Shown in pieces: positions 1-5,541 of a DNA stretch of 10,681 bases (the stretch's first letter is position 1; each line of letters opens with the position of its first letter). A model generated the notes under the pieces. That model ran no database searches. It was not told where the DNA came from and was given only the letters and a program-made list of their open reading frames with translations. Position numbers and translations under genes: made by a program. The DNA is from Bacteroidota bacterium (GTDB lineage: Bacteria > Bacteroidota > Bacteroidia > Bacteroidales > Prolixibacteraceae): positions 1 to 10,681 of the forward strand of contig JAUYTA010000645.1 in the NCBI GenBank assembly GCA_030695265.1, given 5' to 3'.

Positions 1-164
1 AAGGATTTGGAAGGCATACCCAAAGCCAACGCTATGAGCAATACATCCGGGGGAATTGGAAAAAAAACCGATTCGATAAATGCGAATACAAAAAGTGCAA
101 TTGGCCCGTAAGGCGATTCAGCCCATGCCAGCACCCAGTCATACAATCTTTTAACCCAATTCAT
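1..164 (-). CDS. DedA/YqaA-like (SNARE-associated) membrane protein, N-terminal part only
   Basis: The first 54 codons of a minus-strand gene are present, starting at the ATG at 164-162; the rest lies beyond the left edge. The peptide opens MNWVKRLYDWVLAWAESPYG, then a hydrophobic stretch (about residues 21-33), then the short motif ESVFFPIPPDVLLIALAL. An acidic residue followed by FFPIPPD at the start of the membrane domain is characteristic of the YqaA branch of the DedA/VTT superfamily, inner-membrane proteins linked to lipid scrambling and envelope homeostasis. No alternative start lies nearby. AGGAAAG about 14 nt upstream may serve as a weak ribosome site. The gene diverges from gpmI, with 291 bp between them. 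The family call rests on this N-terminal motif alone, so the exact subfamily is uncertain. Confidence 0.72.
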   Translation of the reverse strand, partial: MNWVKRLYDWVLAWAESPYGPIALFVFAFIESVFFPIPPDVLLIALALGMPSKS

Positions 165-455
165 GCAGTAATTTTAATTCTTTCCTGAATTTGTTTTCAG
201 GCGGCGAAAGATAGGAAGAAACAGAATATTTACAACCTCAGGTTTCCAATATCATTACTAAATTAACATCAGCTTGATTTAAAGAATCGGTCAGTCTTTC
301 ATTTGGAATTTCAATTGACATCCTATCCCATTGGAAAACTGAACGCAAGTAAATGTTAATTCAGGCCAGCGCCCGTTCAGAAATTTCGATCCTGTTGAAA
401 AAAAGGATACTTTTGTGACCTGAAAACTGTTTCTTATTTAAAACGATTATAAATT
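165..455. other. Divergent intergenic spacer between the DedA-like gene and gpmI
   Basis: This 291-bp AT-rich stretch shows no convincing coding frame or RNA gene. It contains the gpmI promoter near its right end. A short 6-bp inverted repeat (CCTGAA at 184-189 and TTCAGG at 196-201) lies just upstream of the DedA-like gene. I found no TAnnTTTG box on the minus strand for that gene, so its promoter is unassigned. Confidence 0.6.
384..415 (+). promoter_or_regulatory. Candidate Bacteroidota-type promoter of gpmI
   Basis: TACTTTTG at 408-415 matches the Bacteroidota -7 consensus TAnnTTTG exactly. A weak -33 element (TTTCG, 384-388) sits about 20 bp upstream. Transcription would begin near 420-423, giving a leader of about 35 nt before the ATG at 456. 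Confidence 0.55.
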
Positions 456-1988
456 ATGGCAACGTATAAAAAAGCACTTTTAATGATCCTCGATGGCTGG
501 GGAATTGGTGACGGGTCGGAAAAGGACGTAATCGCAACTGCACCAACGCCTTTTATCGATTACCTGACAGCCACCTATCCACACTCGCAATTGCTTACCA
601 GTGGCGAAAATGTTGGTTTGCCCGATGGACAAATGGGCAACTCTGAAGTTGGTCACCTCAACATTGGCGCCGGACGCGTAATGTATCAGGACATGGTTAA
701 AATAACCAAGTCAATCCGCGACAAAGCACTTTGGAATGAGCCTCAGATCGTGAAGGCTTTCACTTACGCAAAAGAAAACAACAAAAATGTTCACCTGATT
801 GGTTTGATTGGCCCTGGCGGCGTTCATGCATTGAGCGCCCACATGGTTGCCCTTTGCCAGATCGGAACCGATATGGGACTAAAAAATACTTTCATACACG
901 GACTGACCGATGGCCGCGATACTGACCCGCGCTCCGGGTTGGGATTTTTGGAAGAAGATTTGAAAAACCTTGAAGGAACCAACGGTAAATTTGCATCGCT
1001 GATTGGCCGCTATTTTGGGATGGATCGCGATAAAAATTACGACCGCCTGAAACTGGCATACGATCTTTACACTGAAGGAAAAGGAACACCTTCGACCGAC
1101 CTTTTAAAAACGGTTAAAGAATCATACGAAGCTGGCGTGACCGACGAATTTTTACAACCAATTGTAATGGTTGACGAAAACGGAAAACCTTTGGCCACCA
1201 TTCAGGACAATGATGTGGTCATCTGTTTTAATTTCCGCACCGACCGTTTGCGCCAAACCACCATCGCATTCACACAAAAAGACCTTCCGGAGTTTGGAAT
1301 GAAAACCATGCCTTTGCAATGGTTCACCATGACCAATTACAAGGCCGACTTCAAAAACGTAAATGTAATTTTCGACAAGCCAAACCTGAACAACACGATG
1401 GGCGAAATCGTTTCGAAAGCCGGACTGAAGCAAATCCGCATAGCCGAAACCGAAAAATATGCCCATGTCACTTTCTTTTTCAGCGGTGGCCGCGAAGAAG
1501 AATTTCCAGGTGAAAAGAGACTGATGGCTCCATCTCCAAAAGTTCCAACCTACGATTTTCAACCCGAAATGTCGGCTCCTCTGGTACGCGACCTGATTGT
1601 TCCTGAATTGCTGGGCCAAACAGCTGATTTCGTTTGCCTGAATTTTGCTAATGGAGACATGGTTGGACATACAGGAGTTTACGAAGCCATTGTTAAAGCA
1701 GTATCGGCAGTTGACAGTTGCGCACAAGCAGTGGTGGAAGCCGCTCAGAAAAGCGGGTACGAAATCATCATTATTGCCGACCATGGAAATGCCGACAATG
1801 CATTGAACGACGACGGATCGGCGAATACAGCCCATTCGCTGAACCCGGTTCCTTGTATTTACATTTCAGAAAATAAAAATGCAAAAATTAAAAACGGTAT
1901 CCTGGCTGATGTGGCTCCTACCCTGCTTTCAATCATGGGTTTGGAAATCCCTTCAGAAATGACAGGGAACATTTTAATTGAGAGATAG
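456..1988 (+). CDS. gpmI: 2,3-bisphosphoglycerate-independent phosphoglycerate mutase
   Basis: This cytoplasmic enzyme interconverts 3- and 2-phosphoglycerate in glycolysis and gluconeogenesis, using a phosphoserine intermediate and two Mn2+ ions. The 510 residues match the usual family length. By family knowledge, one metal site corresponds to D13, S63 (nucleophile, in GNSEVGH), D442 and H443 (ADHGNAD), and the other to D401, H405 (NGDMVGH) and H460 (AHS). All are present in order. Substrate-binding segments are also intact: GGVHALSAHM around H124, TDGRDTDP, GRYFGMDRDKNYDR, FNFRTDR and EKYAHVTFFF with K334. The loop after H124 reads VHAL where many homologues have VHSH, probably lineage variation. 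The start fits the family (MATYKKALLMILDGWG). No Shine-Dalgarno sequence is visible, as is common in this phylum. The stop is 2 nt before the next ATG, so the two genes are almost certainly co-transcribed. Confidence 0.97.
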   Translation: MATYKKALLMILDGWGIGDGSEKDVIATAPTPFIDYLTATYPHSQLLTSGENVGLPDGQMGNSEVGHLNIGAGRVMYQDMVKITKSIRDKALWNEPQIVKAFTYAKENNKNVHLIGLIGPGGVHALSAHMVALCQIGTDMGLKNTFIHGLTDGRDTDPRSGLGFLEEDLKNLEGTNGKFASLIGRYFGMDRDKNYDRLKLAYDLYTEGKGTPSTDLLKTVKESYEAGVTDEFLQPIVMVDENGKPLATIQDNDVVICFNFRTDRLRQTTIAFTQKDLPEFGMKTMPLQWFTMTNYKADFKNVNVIFDKPNLNNTMGEIVSKAGLKQIRIAETEKYAHVTFFFSGGREEEFPGEKRLMAPSPKVPTYDFQPEMSAPLVRDLIVPELLGQTADFVCLNFANGDMVGHTGVYEAIVKAVSAVDSCAQAVVEAAQKSGYEIIIIADHGNADNALNDDGSANTAHSLNPVPCIYISENKNAKIKNGILADVAPTLLSIMGLEIPSEMTGNILIER

Positions 1989-1990
1989 TT

Positions 1991-2563
1991 ATGCTCGAAA
2001 TCGGACGCACCATTGTTAGCATGGATATTATTGAGAAACAATTCCTTTGCGATTTGCTGAAATGCAAAGGCGCTTGCTGCGTGGAAGGCGATTCGGGCGC
2101 TCCTGTTACTCCTGAGGAGGCAGAAGCGATTAAAGAGGCTTATCCTGAAATTCAGTCATACATCCCGAAAGCTCATCAGGATGAAATCAGTAAACAAGGT
2201 TTTGCAGTGATTGACATTGATGGCGATTTGGTTACTCCATTGGTAAATAACCGCCAGTGTGCCTATACCTACGAAGAAAAAGGAATCCTGAAATGTGGCA
2301 TCGAAAAGGCTTTTCTGGATGGAAAAATCAAGTTCCGCAAGCCGGTTTCATGTCATCTGTTCCCCATCCGGATTACTGAATACAAACGGTTTGATGCCGT
2401 AAACTACCAAAAAATTGACATCTGCAAACCAGGTCGCCAATGCGGAAAAAGCGAAAAATTGCCTTTGTATGTATTCCTGAAAGAACCTCTGATACGCAAA
2501 TATGGTGAAGAGTGGTACGAACAATTGAGTTATGCTGCCGAAAATTACTCTGAGAGAAAATAA
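1991..2563 (+). CDS. DUF3109 family protein, cysteine-rich, possible Fe-S or metal cluster binder
   Basis: This 190-residue protein matches the DUF3109 family common in Bacteroidota, whose members begin with an I-G-x-T-I-V-S segment and a CDLxKCKGACCVEGD-like motif; both are here. Cysteines occur at 20, 25, 29, 30, 90, 102, 121, 145 and 151. The cluster C-x4-C-x3-CC, the later CAYTY, LKCGIE and SCHLFPIR segments, and a final C-x5-C resemble the CxxxCxxCC-type zinc or iron-cluster proteins (YkgJ-like). Metal binding is inferred from the cysteine pattern, and the biological role is unknown. No signal peptide or membrane segment is seen, so it is likely cytoplasmic. The ATG at 1991 is preferred over Met11 because homologues include the IGRTIVS segment. 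It follows gpmI by 2 nt, with a purine-rich GAGAGA about 7-12 nt upstream, so translation may be coupled to gpmI. Confidence 0.88.
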   Translation: MLEIGRTIVSMDIIEKQFLCDLLKCKGACCVEGDSGAPVTPEEAEAIKEAYPEIQSYIPKAHQDEISKQGFAVIDIDGDLVTPLVNNRQCAYTYEEKGILKCGIEKAFLDGKIKFRKPVSCHLFPIRITEYKRFDAVNYQKIDICKPGRQCGKSEKLPLYVFLKEPLIRKYGEEWYEQLSYAAENYSERK

Positions 2564-2575
2564 AAAGAAAATGAA

Positions 2576-2612
2576 TGTTCAATATCCAACAAACAATATC
2601 GAATATTGAACA
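2576..2612. repeat. Inverted repeat, 10-bp perfect arms, in convergent spacer
   Basis: TGTTCAATAT (2576-2585) is the exact reverse complement of ATATTGAACA (2603-2612), with a 17-nt loop. CAATATC occurs twice inside (2580-2586 and 2594-2600), giving a modular look. It lies just after the DUF3109 stop and faces the end of the VOC gene. It could act as a bidirectional terminator, although no T-run follows, or be one copy of a dispersed intergenic repeat of the type frequent in Bacteroidota. Confidence 0.7.
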
Positions 2613-2629
2613 AGAAATAAGAAACGAGA

Positions 2630-2681
2630 AAGTTCCAAATCCAGTCAACTCGATTTAAAGCGAACCTGAAATTTGGAACTT
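2630..2681. repeat. Inverted repeat, 11-bp perfect arms, in convergent spacer
   Basis: AAGTTCCAAAT (2630-2640) pairs perfectly with ATTTGGAACTT (2671-2681) across a 30-nt loop. The right arm continues into a run of similar short units (AACTT at 2677-2681 and 2684-2688, ACTT at 2692-2695). With the neighbouring inverted repeat it fills nearly the whole spacer between two convergent genes. A terminator role toward the VOC gene (minus strand) and DUF3109 (plus strand) is plausible but not shown. Confidence 0.68.
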
Positions 2682-2701
2682 CGAACTTGAAACTTCCCGT
2701 G

Positions 2702-3097
2702 TTATGCAACAATTTCAATCCTGTTTTTCTCCGGATCAAAAGCGGCACTTTCATAATAACCGTCACCGGTCATTCTTCCCGGACTAATAATTTCGAATCC
2801 GTCATTTCTCAATTTGTCGGTAATTTCGTCCACCTTTTCGCGTGTGCCCACTTTAAATGCAAAATGCGTAATTCCAAAATAATGTTTCCGGTAATCGTTT
2901 TTATTTCCGGCAACAGCAGGCATCTCCATAAGTTCGAGTCGGCAATCGCCTTCGAACGAGAGAAAATATGACCTGAATTCTTTGGAATGATTGAAGTAAC
3001 AGGAACCCGACACTGCATCAAAATAATGGGTATAGAAGTTACGCATTCCTTCCAGATCACGGGTCCAAATGGCAATGTGTTCAATTTTCATAGTCAT
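2702..3097 (-). CDS. VOC superfamily (glyoxalase/bleomycin-resistance fold) protein
   Basis: This 131-residue protein has the two-module VOC pattern: an opening KIEHIAIWTRDLEGMRNFY strand-helix unit, a first-module end RLELME, a second module starting GITHFAFKV, and a terminal FDPEKNRIEIVA. The four positions that bind metal in glyoxalase-type enzymes are occupied by H7, E55, H78 and E128, so a metal-dependent lyase, isomerase or dioxygenase-like activity is possible; the substrate cannot be told from sequence. Translation may start at the ATG at 3097 or at Met3 (3091). I keep the longer form, but both are reasonable. It lies 21 nt downstream of the HD-family gene on the same strand, so the two probably share a transcript. 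The protein is likely cytoplasmic, with no signal peptide. Confidence 0.9.
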   Translation of the reverse strand: MTMKIEHIAIWTRDLEGMRNFYTHYFDAVSGSCYFNHSKEFRSYFLSFEGDCRLELMEMPAVAGNKNDYRKHYFGITHFAFKVGTREKVDEITDKLRNDGFEIISPGRMTGDGYYESAAFDPEKNRIEIVA

Positions 3098-3118
3098 GGC
3101 AATAGTAGTTATGTTTTT

Positions 3119-3544
3119 TTATACCTGAGCTTCCCATTCATCAAAAAAATGCTGAAAATAATTCTCCATAAACTGATGCCTTTGCGCAGCCATCAGTATA
3201 GCGGTATTGGTGTTCATCCGGTCTTTCAGGAGCAAAAGCTTTTCATAGAAATGGTTGATAGTTGGAGCGGTGCTGTTTTTATACGCCTGAAAATCATCGT
3301 GCATTTCAGGAGCAATTTCCGGATCATATATGAGCCGGTTTTTATGCCCTCCATAGGCAAATGTACGCGCTATTCCGATGGCACCAATGGCATCCAACCG
3401 GTCAGCATCCTGAACCACAGCCGACTCAACTGAACTTACCGGAGTTTCAATGTCTGAACGAAACCAGTCGTGTCCGCTGGCTTCTGAAGCGAATTCGCCT
3501 GCCACAAAAGCTGCTGTTGATTGTATGATTTTCGGTCTATCCAT
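3119..3544 (-). CDS. HD-family phosphohydrolase relative with internal in-frame deletion of the HD core
   Basis: The 141 residues match both ends of a common bacterial HD-domain hydrolase family of about 210-220 residues (YpgQ/YedJ-like) but not its middle. The N-terminus ends in SGHDWF (about residues 23-28), where homologues continue into the first helix of the domain. Within about five residues this protein reaches SSVESAVVQDADRLDAIGAI (37-56), followed by GIARTFAYGG, INHFYEKLLLLKDRMNT and RHQFMENYFQHFFDEW, all well conserved. The roughly 75 residues normally between, including the L-L-H-D metal-binding doublet, are absent. H25 and an aspartate in QDADRLD (D46 or D48) remain as possible ligands, but catalysis is unlikely. 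The frame is intact, so this may be a recently inactivated gene, a non-catalytic remnant or an assembly collapse. It leads a two-gene unit with the VOC gene. Confidence 0.82.
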   Translation of the reverse strand: MDRPKIIQSTAAFVAGEFASEASGHDWFRSDIETPVSSVESAVVQDADRLDAIGAIGIARTFAYGGHKNRLIYDPEIAPEMHDDFQAYKNSTAPTINHFYEKLLLLKDRMNTNTAILMAAQRHQFMENYFQHFFDEWEAQV

Positions 3545-3551
3545 TACTTTC

Positions 3552-3581
3552 CAAATTTATATTATTTATACGCTATTTCAA
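3552..3581 (-). promoter_or_regulatory. Candidate promoter of the HD-family/VOC unit
   Basis: On the minus strand, TAAATTTG (3559-3552) fits TAnnTTTG, and TTG (3581-3579) lies exactly 19 bp upstream as a -33 element. The box ends only 7 nt before the ATG at 3544, so the transcript would be leaderless or nearly so. The spacing is good, but the region is very AT-rich. Confidence 0.45.
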
Positions 3582-3594
3582 GTCAACTTTCAGA

Positions 3595-3628
3595 ATTTTA
3601 TTCATCATTCGTTAAACAAGAATAAAAT
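3595..3628. repeat. Short AT-rich inverted repeat between divergent promoters
   Basis: ATTTTATTC (3595-3603) and GAATAAAAT (3620-3628) are perfect 9-bp complements around a 16-nt loop. The element lies upstream of the promoters facing left (HD unit) and right (acyl-CoA ligase). It could be an operator, but arms this AT-rich can arise by chance. Confidence 0.3.
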
Positions 3629-3680
3629 GATTTAAAGCTTAATTGTTGTTAATAATTTAAACCGTTATAGAACATTTATA

Positions 3681-3688
3681 TACTTTTG
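3681..3688 (+). promoter_or_regulatory. Candidate -7 promoter element of the acyl-CoA ligase gene
   Basis: TACTTTTG matches TAnnTTTG exactly and is the same octamer found before gpmI. It lies 51 nt before the ATG at 3740. No clear TTG sits at the ideal -33 distance; the nearest T-rich candidate is around 3656-3658. Confidence 0.5.
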
Positions 3689-3739
3689 TAAGGTTTATCT
3701 ATTGTATTGGAAAATAATCGTTTAATAAAACATTGAATT

Positions 3740-5377
3740 ATGGGAAGGCTGGATTTTTTGACAATTCCTGCTATGTTGCAGGCAAGTTTCAAAGACTTTG
3801 CATCAAACCAGTCACTGGTATTTGTCGGTGAAGAAAACAGAACCTATGCACAACTTGAGGTTGATGTAAAAAAGGCTGCGCTTCAACTTCAGGCAATTGG
3901 AGTTAAAAAAGGCGATAAAGTTGGTATTTTGAGCCTGAACATGCCACAATGGGGAATTGCATTTTTTGCCGCCAGCATTACAGGTGCAGTTGTTGTTCCT
4001 ATCCTGCCTGATTTTCACCCAAACGAAATAAAAAACATTCTTGACCATGCAGAGGTATCCGTAGTTTATGTTTCAGAATCTCTGAATTGCAAACTGGAAC
4101 CTGTCCCGGGAATGACAGTCATTCAGATTGAAAAATTCGAAGTTGTATCAGCAACTTCCCCACCTGTTTTCGACGAGATGGATGCAGAACAGTTCATCTA
4201 TGAAAAAATTGCAGAACAGGATTTGGCTTCCATCATTTATACTTCAGGCACAACCGGCAAGTCAAAAGGCGTGATGCTGACCCATAAAAATATTGTGTGG
4301 ACTGCTCAGCAATGCTGGTTAATTCAGAATATTTTGCCAACCGACCGCTTTCTTTCTATACTTCCGCTTTCGCATACACTCGAAAACACTCTGGTTCTTA
4401 TGCTGCCTTTGAAGTATGGCGCTTCGGTTCACTATCTGCAAAAACCACCAGTTGCATCGGTTTTGCTTGCAGCGCTAAAAGTGGTTCGCCCTACTATCAT
4501 GTTAATTGTGCCGTTGATTGTTGAAAAGATTTACAAAACCAAAATATTACCTCAAATCAACAGTAAATTCATTACACGTGCCTTGTATAAGGTTCCACCT
4601 TTCAGGAAAGTATTGCACAAAGTTGCAGGTAAAAAACTGTATGAAACATTTGGTGGTAAACTAAAGTTCTTCGGAATCGGTGGCGCGAAACTCGACGACA
4701 ATGTTGAACGCTTTTTGATGGAAGGCGGATTTCCTCTTGCTATTGGCTACGGAATGACCGAATCGTCGCCATTGCTGGCAGGAGCAGGTGTGGGTAAAAC
4801 CAAGTTTCTGTCAACCGGACCAGCCATGCCTGGCGTTCAATTACGAATTGCCAATGCTGACAAAAAAACCGGGCGGGGAGAAATTCAGGCCAAAGGTGAA
4901 AACGTGATGCAGGGCTACTACAAAGAACCTGAAATAACAAAAGAAACTTTTACCGAAGACGGATGGCTAAAAACCGGAGATCTGGGTTATTTCGACAAAA
5001 GCGGCAACCTTTACATCAAAGGGCGTATCAAAAACATGATTGTTGGCGCCAGTGGCGAAAACATCTATCCTGAAGAAATTGAATCGGTGATAAACCGAAT
5101 GGAATATGTACTTGAATCACTGGTGGTTCAGCAAAAAGGCCGGTTGGTAGCGATGGTATATTTGAACATGGAAGAACTCGAAAAAAAATACCAGGACATG
5201 AAATCTGAGGCAGTATCGTTTCTTCAGGTGAAAGCGGAAGAAATTCTGAAGGAAATACAAAGCAAAGTTAACGAGGAAGTGAATAATTTCTCAAAAATTC
5301 AACGCATTGTATTGCAGCCAATTCCGTTTGAAAAAACACCAACACAGAAAATTAAGCGTTTTCTTTATTACGCCTGA
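3740..5377 (+). CDS. AMP-forming acyl-CoA synthetase, long-chain fatty acid type
   Basis: A member of the ANL adenylating superfamily: it activates a carboxylic acid, most likely a long-chain fatty acid, with ATP to an acyl-adenylate and then to the CoA thioester. The 545 residues are a usual length. The motifs are complete and in order: YTSGTTGKSKG (phosphate loop, about 167-177), GYGMTESSP (about 336-344), TGDLGYF (about 412-418), the hinge and following RIKNMIVGASGENIYPEEIE, and the C-terminal PTQKIKR with the likely catalytic lysine K537. The GASGENIYPEEIE form and the overall layout resemble FadD-type ligases of Bacteroidota more than acetyl-CoA synthetases or peptide synthetase modules; no carrier-protein domain follows. 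The protein should be cytoplasmic or peripherally membrane-bound. It appears monocistronic, with its own promoter upstream and a 164-bp gap before the next gene. Chain-length preference is inferred, not visible. Confidence 0.92.
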   Translation: MGRLDFLTIPAMLQASFKDFASNQSLVFVGEENRTYAQLEVDVKKAALQLQAIGVKKGDKVGILSLNMPQWGIAFFAASITGAVVVPILPDFHPNEIKNILDHAEVSVVYVSESLNCKLEPVPGMTVIQIEKFEVVSATSPPVFDEMDAEQFIYEKIAEQDLASIIYTSGTTGKSKGVMLTHKNIVWTAQQCWLIQNILPTDRFLSILPLSHTLENTLVLMLPLKYGASVHYLQKPPVASVLLAALKVVRPTIMLIVPLIVEKIYKTKILPQINSKFITRALYKVPPFRKVLHKVAGKKLYETFGGKLKFFGIGGAKLDDNVERFLMEGGFPLAIGYGMTESSPLLAGAGVGKTKFLSTGPAMPGVQLRIANADKKTGRGEIQAKGENVMQGYYKEPEITKETFTEDGWLKTGDLGYFDKSGNLYIKGRIKNMIVGASGENIYPEEIESVINRMEYVLESLVVQQKGRLVAMVYLNMEELEKKYQDMKSEAVSFLQVKAEEILKEIQSKVNEEVNNFSKIQRIVLQPIPFEKTPTQKIKRFLYYA

Positions 5378-5463
5378 TAAAACTTTCAGATGTTATACAA
5401 TGTTTAAAGAAGAAATAAGTAGTTGATGTAATTCAATAATAAAATAAAGCTGATAAAAATATA

Positions 5464-5492
5464 TTGGAAAAACACGAAAGGCACTATGTTTG
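5464..5492 (+). promoter_or_regulatory. Candidate promoter of the hybrid histidine kinase gene
   Basis: TTG (5464-5466) and TATGTTTG (5485-5492, matching TAnnTTTG) are separated by 18 bp, close to the Bacteroidota optimum. The inferred start near 5499 gives a leader of about 43 nt. This is the best-formed plus-strand promoter in the window and suggests the kinase is transcribed separately from the ligase. Confidence 0.58.
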
Positions 5493-5541
5493 TAACACTT
5501 TAATTTCTTAATTTTAAGGTACATTAACAACATAAGCTGAT

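Noticed and set aside
184..201. CCTGAA/TTCAGG 6-bp hairpin before the DedA-like gene
   Set aside because: It is too short to stand out, and CCTGAA is frequent across this window, including in coding sequence.
261..361. Distant 9-bp inverted repeat AATTAACAT/ATGTTAATT in the first spacer
   Set aside because: The arms are AT-rich and about 80 nt apart in a 291-bp AT-rich spacer; a chance match of this size is not surprising.
1152..1835. Long minus-strand open frame (227 codons) opposite gpmI
   Set aside because: It lies wholly inside gpmI on the other strand and shows no recognisable domain; the gpmI frame carries all catalytic motifs.
2545..2766. Minus-strand open frame across the convergent spacer
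   Set aside because: It overlaps the ends of two supported genes and runs through both inverted repeats; its peptide is low-complexity and matches nothing I recognise.
2987..3433. Plus-strand open frame of 148 codons opposite the HD and VOC genes
   Set aside because: It is a shadow of two genes whose minus-strand frames match known families.
5378..5463. Possible terminator after the acyl-CoA ligase gene
   Set aside because: Only weak, interrupted complementarity (CTTT...AAAG) is visible, with no stable stem or T-run.
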